From the NCBI RefSeq assembly GCF_024298845.1, contig NZ_CP101157.1, positions 1-64,000 of the forward strand: 64,000 bases of DNA, given 5' to 3'. The notes beneath the pieces were generated by a model, which was not told the origin of the DNA, made no database searches, and saw only the letters and a program-made list of their open reading frames with translations. Of the stretch, positions 45,083 to 53,627 are shown piece by piece. Made by a program: the position numbers and the translations under genes. Each line of letters opens with the position of its first letter. The first letter of the stretch is position 1. Source of the DNA: Natronosalvus amylolyticus (GTDB taxonomy: Archaea; Halobacteriota; Halobacteria; Halobacteriales; Natrialbaceae).

Positions 45083-45526
45083 ATGTCTTCAGAACACGAG
45101 CAACAGCGATCACGACCACCTGGCGAGCAAACGAAACAACCGAGCGAAGAACCGTGGGCAGATCTCGAGCTGACGCTCCCACACACCAGAAGTCCGACTG
45201 CCGTCGTCTCATTTGTCGAGTGTGTACTCGTCGAACTCACCCACGAAGACGTCGGAGCCGAGTTCATCTCGGCGAGCATTGCAGGAGTGAAGCGAACACA
45301 GTTCATCGCCGTCGACGACGTCGGTGAGGAATTCAAGAAGCGATATCTCGACGAACGACTCGGTTGGCACGAAGCAACAGTTAGCCGCAAAGCAGTTCGC
45401 GACGAGCTGGTCAATCGCCTCTCACAGCGGCCGTCACTGATCGATGAGGTAGGTCAGAATGACGTCGTCACCGCTCAAGATAGATTCCAGGTGAAACCAG
45501 TTCGGGAACTTCGAGTTCAAAAATAG
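45083..45526 (+). CDS. Uncharacterised acidic protein
   Basis: 147 residues (MSSEHEQQRSRPPGEQ ...), a disordered start and a compact core (SFVECVLVELTHEDVGAEF ... TQFIAVDDVGEEF). It has no membrane segment or known motif. ATG 45083 is preferred to the track-long frame because upstream codons are basic and unlike it. It is followed by the second TTAACCAACA inverted repeat. Confidence 0.55.
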   Translation: MSSEHEQQRSRPPGEQTKQPSEEPWADLELTLPHTRSPTAVVSFVECVLVELTHEDVGAEFISASIAGVKRTQFIAVDDVGEEFKKRYLDERLGWHEATVSRKAVRDELVNRLSQRPSLIDEVGQNDVVTAQDRFQVKPVRELRVQK

Positions 45527-45530
45527 ATTC

Positions 45531-45572
45531 TTAACCAACACGAACCCAATTATCACGCCTGTTGTTGGTTAA
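45531..45572. repeat. TTAACCAACA inverted repeat, copy 2
   Basis: Perfect arms TTAACCAACA (45531-45540) and TGTTGGTTAA (45563-45572) with a 22-nt spacer. It lies downstream of one gene and 38 bp before a GTG-started frame at 45611, a position fitting an operator. Confidence 0.7.
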
Positions 45573-45610
45573 GTCTAATTGATGATAGAGGCATTCCAGT
45601 CTACACTACG

Positions 45611-45802
45611 GTGGGAACGATTCCTCGAAGCAAGACCGACACCGACAGCCACACAAGAACGAGCATGTCCAACAGCGAGTCCCCAGATGATGTCCCTCAT
45701 TCGAGGACGCGTTTCGCGGTGACGATGTCGAACAACGCGTCTACGGGACAATCCCCAGACTCGTGGTCCGATGACACCGAGTGTCATTGCCAGGCGAGCT
45801 AA
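45611..45802 (+). CDS. Small Ser/Asp-rich ORF
   Basis: A 63-codon frame with an internal ATG at 45665 (MSNSESPDDVPHSRTRF ... SDDTECHCQAS). It is low-complexity and acidic at the end. It may be a small gene under the upstream inverted repeat, or the remnant of an antitoxin before the next frame. Function unknown. Confidence 0.35.
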   Translation: MGTIPRSKTDTDSHTRTSMSNSESPDDVPHSRTRFAVTMSNNASTGQSPDSWSDDTECHCQAS

Positions 45803-45804
45803 TC

Positions 45805-45957
45805 GTGACGACGCCGACGCTGCTGTCGGTATTTGTCCGAACAGGTCAATTGACGCCTGCTGAGGCACTCACCGTCCTCGAGGACATCAGCATCGCTCGA
45901 AGTTGGAACGCGAACAGCTACGTCCGCGGGCACGCTCATTACTTAAAAGATGCCTAG
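45805..45957 (+). pseudogene. C-terminal remnant of a PIN/DUF3368-like protein
   Basis: A GTG-started 50-residue frame reads LLSVFVRTGQLTPAEALTVL ... IARSWNANSYVRGHA. The pattern of two helices around LTPAEAL and a final helix resembles the C-terminal part of VapC/DUF3368 PIN-domain proteins. The catalytic acidic residues of a PIN domain are absent because the N-terminal part is missing. It is probably a decayed toxin gene. Confidence 0.4.
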
Positions 45958-45978
45958 CGGCAAAACCCTCATACCACT

Positions 45979-46170
45979 GTGATCGGAAGCGACACACAAG
46001 TGACGTCCGACAACGACTCCTCAGCGACGGTCGACAAAGAAGTCCGCCGACTGTACGAGCGGTATCAGGCGGCCGAGAGCGACGCCAAACGTCACGAGAT
46101 CGCCCTCGAGATGGGGAAGCTTGACGGACGCCGCCACGCAGACATTTACGCAGCGCTCGAAGACGAGTGA
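45979..46170 (+). CDS. Small helical acidic protein
   Basis: 63 residues from GTG. The core helix EVRRLYERYQAAESDAKRHEIALEMG is charged and coiled-coil-like, and the end is RRHADIYAALEDE. It may be a small DNA-binding partner or antitoxin of the adjacent remnant. No family recognised. Confidence 0.45.
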   Translation: MIGSDTQVTSDNDSSATVDKEVRRLYERYQAAESDAKRHEIALEMGKLDGRRHADIYAALEDE

Positions 46171-46392
46171 CTCAACAGGGTTCTCAGCGCCTCCTTAGCT
46201 ATCGACGGCTGTTTTACTATCCAGTGACGAGGCCCCGTAACCAAATGACCATCACGACGTGTTTTGGCTTGGTCCATGATCTAATCGACAGTCAAGCCAT
46301 GAACCGTGTGGGACGAACAGGACACCCTCGATAGCCTGTTTTTCTGCGCTAGAAGGCGTGCAGCGCGCGTTAGCGTGCTCAATGTGATTTGC
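46171..46392. other. Short gene-free stretch
   Basis: Nothing recognisable apart from AT-poor DNA before the 46393 gene. Confidence 0.3.
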
Positions 46393-46683
46393 ATGGCCAA
46401 ACCTGACCTCAACGACGACACGAGTGCCGACTACGAACAGTTCGAGGCCGAACTCCTCGCCCAAGATCAAGACGCCGTCCGCGTTGGGACGGCGGACATG
46501 GACGATTCGGAGGCCCGTAACCTGGTCAATGACCTCATCGACGCGGGCATCGTCATCCCAATCGCTGAAAAGCGCGTGCTCGTCCACGAACCCAGTAGTG
46601 AAGCGTTCGAATTGATTACCCAGCTTGCTGTCTTCCACAAAGGCTGGACGGCCGCTTGCGACACCAGCGAGGAGACGGCCTGA
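46393..46683 (+). CDS. Uncharacterised acidic protein, pair with zinc protein
   Basis: 96 residues (MAKPDLNDDTSADYEQFEAEL ...), helical, with NLVNDLIDAGIVIPIAEKRVLVHE like a small winged-helix segment. The stop overlaps the next ATG (TGATG), so the pair is co-translated. No known family. Confidence 0.6.
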   Translation: MAKPDLNDDTSADYEQFEAELLAQDQDAVRVGTADMDDSEARNLVNDLIDAGIVIPIAEKRVLVHEPSSEAFELITQLAVFHKGWTAACDTSEETA

Positions 46684-47018
46684 TGCAGCAGACACTCTCC
46701 GGGTGTGCCTTCTGTAAGGCGCTGCCCGGTGCTGACGCTGGTGAGGCACACACGTGGGGGAAAGAAGAGCAGGTCACCCACCAGATCTGTGTCGACTGTG
46801 CAATTCAGGCGCAACCCGATCCCGATGAGCGCGATCACCACGCTTGCGACGGGTGTGGACTCGTCGTTGATACGCTTGCAGCACTCACCCGGTTCCGCGT
46901 GGAACTCGGACATCTCGAGGGGCCGCTGCAGCTTTGTGTTCGCTGTAGCCCCGATGGGCCCGCCACATACTGGACGCGCGAGCTCAAGGAGCACCTCGTA
47001 GCGGCGCCAGTGGAGTAG
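46683..47018 (+). CDS. Multi-zinc-ribbon protein
   Basis: 111 residues with three cysteine pairs: CAFC (residues 8-11), CVDC near 36, CDGC near 55 and CVRC near 87, plus His. These suggest two zinc ribbons. Such small zinc proteins are abundant in haloarchaeal elements and are thought to bind nucleic acid or partners. It is translated with the previous gene. Confidence 0.7.
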   Translation: MQQTLSGCAFCKALPGADAGEAHTWGKEEQVTHQICVDCAIQAQPDPDERDHHACDGCGLVVDTLAALTRFRVELGHLEGPLQLCVRCSPDGPATYWTRELKEHLVAAPVE

Positions 47019-47481
47019 TCCCAGATTGTCATCTCTGTTGAAACACTTGGTGAGTTACGCGTTTGATCAGTAGTGTAACCGAATGCAGACTCTCCCGAGA
47101 TCACGGTTACGATCGGTCCAATGTGACGCCTCGAACGACGTGGTTTCTCACGGCAAGTCGTCGCAGTCTAGTGATTTACCAAAGCCAAATGGATCTCTCG
47201 AATCAAGAACCACGATCGGGATCGACATCGATGAGAACGTGGATTCCTCCGAGAAAGCTGAGGCTCGCTCAGCGACGGCATCGGTGTGGAACCGAACGAA
47301 GCATTTCTTTCGGACCGATTCCGAATGACTTGCATGTTTTTCTGCGCCTTTGGGACCTGAAGCGCGCTTGCAGTGCGTCTATCAGAGCTACTTATGATAT
47401 CACACATTGATCGATGGCCTATTCGCGATGATCGCCTCCGGATGCGTAGATATTCGGTTATCGGTTCCATAGGAGGATGCA
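47019..47481. other. 460-bp stretch with one doubtful ORF
   Basis: An 81-codon frame at 47083-47328 (SSQSSDLPKPNGSLESRTTIG) is Ser-rich and could be a small gene, but nothing supports it besides length. No repeat or RNA is seen. Confidence 0.3.
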
Positions 47482-48093
47482 ATGGAACTCAGTGACGATA
47501 CACTCGCAATCTCTCGAACCCTGTCCGAACTCGACAAGGACGTCATCGAGTTCATAACGGTGCTTGATTCGTGTGACGTAGACTACGTCATCGTCAGCGG
47601 GTATGTCGCAATTCTCACTGGACGATCACGTGCGACTGAAGACATCGACATCGTTCTCGAACGTCTCTCTGTAGAGGAAATGGACCGCTTGGTCTCCACG
47701 CTGAAAGACCGAGGATACTGGGGGATGGCCATGCCGCTCGATGAAATGTACTCCATGCTGAGCGAAGGTGACCGTATCCGAATCGCCGAGAAAGGAGAAA
47801 TGTTCCCGAACTTCGAAACGTGGTTCGTTTCAAACGATGTCGAGCGAGAAGCACTCGAGGCGGCTCTGAGAGTGGAACTCAACGATAGTCAGATTCAGAT
47901 TAGCCCAATCGAACTCCAAATTGCATACAAACTCCGCCTCGCTCAGCAAGCAGGGACACTGGACGGAAAAGACTTTGAAGATGCCTTACACCTTTACCTC
48001 ACGTTCGAGGAACAATTTAAGGGTGAAGAACTCGAAGCGTACGTTAGAGAACTGGGTGTTGAAGAGTCATATGCTGAGCTCAGACGAGTTTGA
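47482..48093 (+). CDS. Nucleotidyltransferase-fold protein (MNT/AbiEii-like)
   Basis: 203 residues. The NTase signature is VSGYVAILTGRSRATEDIDIVLE near residues 38-60 (a G-Y/S loop followed by D-I-D), then helical parts and EIAYKLRLAQQAG-like packing. The D-x-D binds metal and a nucleotide for transfer to a target protein or RNA. Neighbour order and the 23-bp overlap with the next gene suggest a toxin-antitoxin-like pair, in which one protein is silenced by nucleotidylation. The polarity of toxin and antitoxin is unknown. Confidence 0.75.
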   Translation: MELSDDTLAISRTLSELDKDVIEFITVLDSCDVDYVIVSGYVAILTGRSRATEDIDIVLERLSVEEMDRLVSTLKDRGYWGMAMPLDEMYSMLSEGDRIRIAEKGEMFPNFETWFVSNDVEREALEAALRVELNDSQIQISPIELQIAYKLRLAQQAGTLDGKDFEDALHLYLTFEEQFKGEELEAYVRELGVEESYAELRRV

Positions 48094-48301
48094 AGAACAT
48101 CACCGCCGTAACATCGAACAGCGACGCGCGTTTATCAAGCGGTGGGCAGAATACGTTCGAACTCACGATGACGCCGAGTGGTCACGTCAACAAAATACGC
48201 TCATCAACTCTCAACTAGAGTCGGCAAACGAACTGGCCTCCGATGGACAGACCGATCCCGTCCAGTTCACTAAGGCTCGAGACCGACGTCGTACTGAGTG
48301 A
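48071..48301 (+). CDS. Partner of the nucleotidyltransferase
   Basis: 76 residues starting MLSSDEFEEHHRRNIEQRRAF, with SRQQNTLINSQLESANELAS. It is helical and charged, with no known motif. It overlaps the nucleotidyltransferase gene by 23 bp in another frame, so production is linked. It may be the partner recognised or neutralised by the NTase. Confidence 0.65.
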   Translation: MLSSDEFEEHHRRNIEQRRAFIKRWAEYVRTHDDAEWSRQQNTLINSQLESANELASDGQTDPVQFTKARDRRRTE

Positions 48302-48322
48302 GATAGTTTTCCGTTGGCGAGT

Positions 48323-48553
48323 ATGAGTGGCTGCGCTGACGAGGTCCACTACACGGACGAGCTCGTCATCCGATTCGACAACCACCAAGGCCCGCACGAA
48401 CTTTATCTGAGTCCGACGACATCTGAAATCGATTTCCCCGGTCTTCAGCCGCTCTATCGTGCCTGGAAAGTCGCCGTCAGGATTTGTGACCAACACGGTC
48501 TCGAGCCCGCTGAGGCCGTCTTACAACTTGATTCGAGCGACCCTCGAGTATAG
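48323..48553 (+). CDS. Uncharacterised small acidic protein
   Basis: 76 residues (MSGCADEVHYTDELVIRFDN ...) with no known domain; it ends VLQLDSSDPRV. It lies 21 bp after the partner gene and is likely transcribed with it. Confidence 0.5.
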   Translation: MSGCADEVHYTDELVIRFDNHQGPHELYLSPTTSEIDFPGLQPLYRAWKVAVRICDQHGLEPAEAVLQLDSSDPRV

Positions 48554-48612
48554 TGTTAGCTTTGTGGATTTTTCAGCCACACTCTCATGAAACATCTGGT
48601 CAGTACAGTTGC

Positions 48613-48831
48613 TTACTGATCGATCGTGATTGTGCCGCTATCTACAGTTATGTTGTATCCAAGATACTCAAACTGAATCTTACTTGATTCAGCAAGACGG
48701 TCCAGTGCATCAGGGTCAACGCTATCATATAGAGGTGGTAAGTCCAGTGAATCCTGTTCCTCTATTTCAGCCACTCTCTCTACAATTTCAATGGCTGGAC
48801 TGGGCCATGTACTCGTCGTTAGATCCCCCAT
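48613..48831 (-). CDS. HalOD1-domain protein, short form
   Basis: 72 residues with VERVAEIEEQDSLDLPPLYDSVDPDALDRL and IQFEYLGYNITVDSGTITI: the HalOD1 core in minimal form. It is an output/adaptor domain without a fused sensor. It converges with the 48323 gene. Confidence 0.75.
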   Translation of the reverse strand: MGDLTTSTWPSPAIEIVERVAEIEEQDSLDLPPLYDSVDPDALDRLAESSKIQFEYLGYNITVDSGTITIDQ

Positions 48832-49254
48832 TAGAGATTTGATTTGACGGCCCTGCTTATAATTGAATCGTGAATTAAAGTAGGTAATTATAAACCATGG
48901 TAGTTAATACCTCCCGACAAATGAATCTTCTGCACTGACCGTCGGGAGCTTCAAACCGATCGTTCGGAGGGTGCCTCTTTGACTACGAAGAAAGCCCCTG
49001 ACGCGCTCGAGTCCCGCGCCTCGCTGCGCTCCTCACACAGTTGCGGTGCTTGCGTCGTCGGGGTTCCCCGAGCAACGGAAGACGCTTCGCGACTTCCGAG
49101 CATCGCGAACGCAAACGTTCGCTCAACGCGTCAGCCCCTTTTGATCCCACCCACGTGGACCAATGAGCTGACTGTCGAAGGTGGTTGTTCCCTACTCAGA
49201 GACGGCACGTCCCGCTCGCCGCTTCTGCCCTCCACTCACTCTCGCTCTTCGGAT

Positions 49255-49318
49255 GCCAGTTTTAAGCGCGCTTTCGGTCATCGCTCGCGCTCAGACGCGA
49301 AAACGGCTTAAAACTGGC
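49255..49318. repeat. 13-bp inverted repeat, 38-nt spacer
   Basis: GCCAGTTTTAAGC and GCTTAAAACTGGC are perfect inverted copies, with the spacer holding further partly self-complementary GCG/TTTCG-type sequence. This is a candidate cruciform. Confidence 0.7.
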
Positions 49319-49370
49319 CGCTCGCTCCGATTGAAGCGCCGCGCGTTACTGGTTGGATCTGTCATCGGAG

Positions 49371-49428
49371 CGTCTCGCTCGCGCCCTGACGGGCGCTTGC
49401 GAAGGCGCGAGCGAGACGCGTGTGATGG
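49371..49428. repeat. 15-bp inverted repeat with nested hairpin
   Basis: CGTCTCGCTCGCGCC and GGCGCGAGCGAGACG are perfect inverted copies. The left arm overlaps a nested perfect hairpin (GCGCCC TGAC GGGCGC), so two alternative structures are possible. Confidence 0.7.
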
Positions 49429-49517
49429 ATGAGTTGGAGTGCGACGAGAGCCAGGGCTGGAGAGTCGTGGTGTCGGAAAGACGCCGAGTGAGCGCCTTTG
49501 GAATCCAATTAATTCCA

Positions 49518-50366
49518 ATGTCTAGTAAGAAGTCGGTTAGTAAGGTCGTTTCGGTCGATGAACAAGCGTACGAGCAGGAAGTGGGTCGAGCAGAGCACGA
49601 GGACGTCGTCGACGAGACTCCGGAGTTTCGGGCCACGGTGGAGATGGAGATTCAGGCGAAGGTCGATGCGAACCACCCAGACGGGATCGTCGACACCAGC
49701 GAGGATCGGATCTACGGTGTGACCTTGGCCCAAGAAGAACGCATTCGGGCCAGAGAGGAAGAACTCGAGCGAATCAGTGCACAGGCAGCGTTCGGTCAAC
49801 AGGAAGGACGAGCAGAGCGAACGAGAGTGGTAGTTGAACAGATGTGTCGGAATCAGCGGCCAGCCAAGGAAGTCGATCCTCGAGCGAAACTTGGACGAGC
49901 GACGTTGGGCCAGGTCAATAGACAGGCACAGCGGTTGTCAGAGAACGTCAACGGTGGGTACACAAGAGCGGTCATCGCGAAGCGGATCGCCAGTCGGGTT
50001 CTCGAGGGTGCGGACATGTTCGAGGCGGTGATGGATACGAAAGAAGAGATGCACCACGAGGCAGGGACGATCGTGCCGATCAGAAGGCTCGAGGAAATCA
50101 GACGAGGCGAGGTCACTGTGGAAGGTCGTGTACTCGAACTGTGGGAGCCCTCGAATCCGAGTATCCAGCAGGTTGGGTTGCTCGAGGACGAAACTGGTCG
50201 GACGAAGTTCACGATCTGGGCGAAGAGTCGACAAACAATGGTACAGGAGGGTGAGCGAGTGCGGTTCAGGTCGGCGGCAAAGAATTGGTACAATGGGCGG
50301 TGTTCGATCGCGCTGACTCACTGGTCGGAAATCATCTTCCCAGAGCGCGGTCGGTGGTGGGAGTAG
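49518..50366 (+). CDS. OB-fold ssDNA-binding (RPA-like) protein
   Basis: 282 residues from ATG 49518. The N-terminal half is helical and acidic; residues 195-275 look like an OB fold (RGEVTVEGRVLELWEPSNPS ... DETGRTKFTIWAK ... RVRFRSAAKNWY). RPA-type proteins bind single-stranded DNA in replication and repair. It sits beside the structured block. The longer in-frame form reaches back into the repeats and is rejected. Confidence 0.8.
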   Translation: MSSKKSVSKVVSVDEQAYEQEVGRAEHEDVVDETPEFRATVEMEIQAKVDANHPDGIVDTSEDRIYGVTLAQEERIRAREEELERISAQAAFGQQEGRAERTRVVVEQMCRNQRPAKEVDPRAKLGRATLGQVNRQAQRLSENVNGGYTRAVIAKRIASRVLEGADMFEAVMDTKEEMHHEAGTIVPIRRLEEIRRGEVTVEGRVLELWEPSNPSIQQVGLLEDETGRTKFTIWAKSRQTMVQEGERVRFRSAAKNWYNGRCSIALTHWSEIIFPERGRWWE

Positions 50367-50699
50367 CCGGACGAGCTCTTTTTTGCTGGTGCCCGATCAC
50401 CCACTACCCACCGCCCCACCCACCTCCACGTTCCGGGCTGCTCACGGCCTACGGCCGTTTCACTGCCGGGCTTTCGCAAATATGTCTAAAATCACATCAG
50501 CTGGGTTTATTGACCCTCTCAGAAGATGATAGGTGCTGACTGCTGCATAGAGAGGATGGGTGCAACACAGACACCTACTTATTCCCGCCAATTGATTCTG
50601 AACTAGCCGGAAGAGAAACGTGCGAATGTATCGCCAGATAACCTTCCAGTTGCGACAGATTTTCGTAGGGACGTGCAAGAAACACAGTGCAAATCTAGC

Positions 50700-50850
50700 A
50701 TAACAGCAATCCCTGAGTGTGGGAATTGGATTCGTTTAAGATGGAGGGTTTTCCCACCGAATTAGCCTCTCTCCAGATCACTGAGACGGATGGTTCTGTC
50801 ACCGTTCATGGAAACCGCCACAGTTCTAGTACTGGAACGTGACCATTCCT
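50700..50850 (-). pseudogene. Degenerate copy of a HalOD1 gene 3' end
   Basis: This stretch aligns with 41571-41710 in the same order: a run near ATTCGTTTAA, then GCTGAGACGGAT / ACTGAGACGGAT, then CTAGTACTGGAACGTGAC. It no longer encodes a full protein because of stops. It abuts the AI-2E-type gene. It probably arose by local duplication and decay. Confidence 0.55.
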
Positions 50851-50851
50851 T

Positions 50852-51925
50852 TCAATCGGGGAGAATCTTCGGTAGTTGGATCCGCAGAAATTGAATGGTG
50901 ACAACCATGATGAACGGGCCGAGGAATATCCCATACCACCCAAAAATTGCTGGTCCCAGGAGATACGCGAACATGACCATCCCCGTGTGAAAGAGACGTC
51001 CGGAAAGGAAGGGCCGGACGTACGTCCGGATGATGTTGTCGAAGAGGACTCCCATCACTACGTAGAATACTATCGGGAACCAGATATATGACAAATTTGT
51101 TTGGAACGCTACGACAGTGAGATAAAGAACGATCGACCCATACAGCAGATTCCGACCGAGGAGTGGAATCACTGAAATCAGTCCAGTGACTAAACCGAGA
51201 AGTATCGCATGGGGGATTGCGAGACCTGGCGGAGCAACGAGATTCAACACGTTATAGATAAGTGCGGCCACAAGACCGATCACAATAATAGTAAGCGTAT
51301 ATCCAAAATAGACCGAAGCGAGCCCTCGATCAACCGCTCTCAAATATTCGTACACGTTTGACTCCCGCTTTACAATGGTGGATCGAAACCAGGAAGTGAT
51401 TCTTCGCTCGTCTCGAATCAGGAAAAACGCGAAGATGAATGTGATCAATGCGTTGAATACTTGTCCAGTAAACGTCCCGACGAACCCGCTCACCAACGGA
51501 GCAAACGTGGCGATGGTTGGATCGCTCCGTAGGGTTTCAATGAACGCGTAGAGTTCATCCTCACTTGTGGGGAGTGTCTCTATATCAAGCCCGGGAAATA
51601 GCGTTTCCAGCACCCCTTCAACGTCCGTCGCCTCTATCGCTGCAAGCTCTGCAAGTAGTAAAACGATTAACACCCCCAGAACTGCGACGAATGGCAATAT
51701 AACCAGACCAAGTGAAAGGAGAGCAGAGAGTCCCGGTGAAACGCCTTGCTGTTGAAGACGTCTGGCAACTGGCCGCATGACGTAGTAAAGGAAAAGTCCA
51801 AACACAATCCATCCAAGGTAGGTGTGCAACGTCACAACGAGGACAAGTGCAAGAGCGAGCGCGAAAACCCACCAGCCGATCGTCTCAGAGGGTCCCCCGC
51901 CGTTCGAAGAATCGCTCCATCTCAT
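50852..51925 (-). CDS. AI-2E/PerM-family transporter
   Basis: 357 residues with about eight membrane helices. N-terminal VFALALALVLVVTLHTYLGW, and the PerM-type late helices GLVTGLISVIPLLGRNLLYGSIV. The family exports or exchanges small molecules or ions; its Na+(Li+)/H+ antiport members suit halophiles. The substrate is unknown here. It lies next to decayed DNA rather than in an operon. Confidence 0.85.
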   Translation of the reverse strand: MRWSDSSNGGGPSETIGWWVFALALALVLVVTLHTYLGWIVFGLFLYYVMRPVARRLQQQGVSPGLSALLSLGLVILPFVAVLGVLIVLLLAELAAIEATDVEGVLETLFPGLDIETLPTSEDELYAFIETLRSDPTIATFAPLVSGFVGTFTGQVFNALITFIFAFFLIRDERRITSWFRSTIVKRESNVYEYLRAVDRGLASVYFGYTLTIIVIGLVAALIYNVLNLVAPPGLAIPHAILLGLVTGLISVIPLLGRNLLYGSIVLYLTVVAFQTNLSYIWFPIVFYVVMGVLFDNIIRTYVRPFLSGRLFHTGMVMFAYLLGPAIFGWYGIFLGPFIMVVTIQFLRIQLPKILPD

Positions 51926-52327
51926 AAGATACGAAAATTATGGTTTGGATTCACATAAGTAGCGTCAATCTACCAACGGCTAATCGGTCAGCTACATCTC
52001 AAAAGCGGACAGCGTGGCTCAAATGAGTTTGTTCATGCGTATTCGAAACAGAGTGGTATTCAATTGATCATGTTTGGAGTGTAATTTCCATCCGGCTCCA
52101 TAACCAGTTGGATTTATAGAATAATCTCAATGTAGGCGTGTGAGAATAAAATACTCTCGTGCCGGATATATCCTCTGCATGTTTTAGGCTAATTCTGACA
52201 ATTTTGGTAAAGGTGATTCAGCACGTGATGAATCCACGGCACGAATCAGTCACGGAGGTCAACTGCTACATACGGATTTAGGATTGGTTGATGTGGATCG
52301 AAACAACCCGACAATCACTCCGGAGGT
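51926..52327. other. 400-bp gene-free stretch
   Basis: Nothing recognisable: no long frame with haloarchaeal content, no strong repeat. Confidence 0.4.
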
Positions 52328-52759
52328 TCAGGCTGAACCATCGGATTGAATCCACCAGTGAAGTTGTTCTTCGGGGTGGTTACGGTCGAGATGTTCCCCG
52401 AGGAGTACTCCGGTTTCGAACTCCTGGCTACAGATATTGCAGTAATAGTGATGATTGCGCCACGGGGTAGACTCTTTCGTGATGTCACCTGGTGCGTGTT
52501 CGGTATGTGAACCGTCGTTGCCAAAGATCGACGACCGGATTAGCATAGATAGTCGATCAAAGTGCAGAAATTTCGGATGGTCAACGATGAGTTCAGAAAG
52601 GATGGCAAAGGGGATGGCGATTAGAACAACTACGATGACGATGTCGGTAGAAAGTTCTGCATCAGTTGCAATTAGAACCGCCAGAATATCTTCAGTCACT
52701 CCAAAAACTATCCCGATTATAAAAAACTCCAACAACCGTTTGAGTCTACCGTGATCCAT
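52328..52759 (-). CDS. Membrane protein with C-terminal C2H2-like finger
   Basis: 143 residues. Two helices at about 10-32 and 38-60 (FFIIGIVFGVTEDILAVLI and IVIVVVLIAIPFAILSELI), a linker, then CNICSQEFETGVLLGEHLDRNH: C-x2-C-x12-H-x4-H, a classical C2H2 finger facing the cytosol. This is an unusual combination, possibly a membrane-held DNA- or protein-binding element. Confidence 0.7.
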   Translation of the reverse strand: MDHGRLKRLLEFFIIGIVFGVTEDILAVLIATDAELSTDIVIVVVLIAIPFAILSELIVDHPKFLHFDRLSMLIRSSIFGNDGSHTEHAPGDITKESTPWRNHHYYCNICSQEFETGVLLGEHLDRNHPEEQLHWWIQSDGSA

Positions 52760-53202
52760 GAATTGTTATCCGATTGCGATAGCTTACCACGTTCGGTCGG
52801 TAATAAGTATCGTGCTGAGTGAGAGCCTATACAGTCGGAACTGAAGTCGGTCAAATTTCTCATAGTGAGAGATCTGATCGACAGCCACCGCACAGTCTGT
52901 ACGCTTACGAATTGTCGGATTCAGTTGATTAAATCGGAACGAATGCAATCGCTGTGCTGCACTCACATTCTATAGTCAACAGGCGACTTTTGGCAGATCC
53001 AAGAGAGATCGATAGTGGATCCGGTAACTGCTCGACCTGTACTGAGCGTTCAACCTTCCGCGTTGGTCGCTCCTCAGTCCGTGCCACATTCGCGCGGTCT
53101 ATTCAGCAAGACTCCTAAAATACATCACAGGTCAAGGATTTCAACAGAGCGCATCAGTCACAATTCCGTAAATTTACTTGACGACCTCCCATAGAATCAG
53201 CC
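52760..53202. other. Gene-free stretch with a solo IS6-like end
   Basis: No coding frame is convincing. It holds the repeat at 53136-53150 and an A+T-rich start to the PadR promoter region. Confidence 0.4.
53136..53150. repeat. Solo IS6-like terminal repeat
   Basis: GGATTTCAACAGAGC, same as 43117-43131 in the same orientation. It lies 53 bp before the PadR gene, close enough to carry its promoter. Confidence 0.5.
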
Positions 53203-53484
53203 ATGTACGACCTGACCGGGTTTCAACGTGACCTCCTCTACGTGGCTGCTGGACTAGATGAGCCCCACGGACTTGCGATTAAAGACGAACTCGAGAACTA
53301 CTACGAGAAGGAGATCCACCATGGCCGCCTGTATCCGAATCTTGACACCCTCGTCGAGAAAGGGCTGATCGAGAAAGGTGAAGCCGACCGTCGAACGAAC
53401 GTCTATTCTGTGACCCGTCGAGGACATCGAGAGATCGAAGATCGACGCCAGTGGGAAGACCAGTACGTCGAAAATACTCTGTAA
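53203..53484 (+). CDS. PadR-family transcriptional regulator, paralogue
   Basis: 93 residues, MYDLTGFQRDLLYVAAGLDE with HGRLYPNLDTLVEKGLIEKG, closely matching the 6432 gene. It likely binds a related operator. Its downstream gene encodes an ArdC-like protein, so it may control it or a far target. Confidence 0.85.
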   Translation: MYDLTGFQRDLLYVAAGLDEPHGLAIKDELENYYEKEIHHGRLYPNLDTLVEKGLIEKGEADRRTNVYSVTRRGHREIEDRRQWEDQYVENTL

Positions 53485-53627
53485 CTTTGGTGGAGACCGT
53501 TTTCCAAGGCTGCTGATCCTTCTCTTACTCGTCTACCGTCTCGACACTGACCGCACGGTGGATTTTTTCCAGACCCGCTGATGGCCAGCGGTCTTCTCGA
53601 GTTCGACTCGAGGGACCTGAAGTGAAC

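Larger units (their letters stand above)
48842..49517. other. Structured non-coding block, candidate origin
   Basis: Frames here have no domain and strange codon use. The stretch contains three perfect inverted repeats: CTCCCGAC (48911-48918 with 48941-48948), GCCAGTTTTAAGC (49255-49267 with 49306-49318) and CGTCTCGCTCGCGCC (49371-49385 with 49414-49428). It precedes an OB-fold replication-type gene and is the best place in the window for an origin or transfer origin. Confidence 0.5.
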
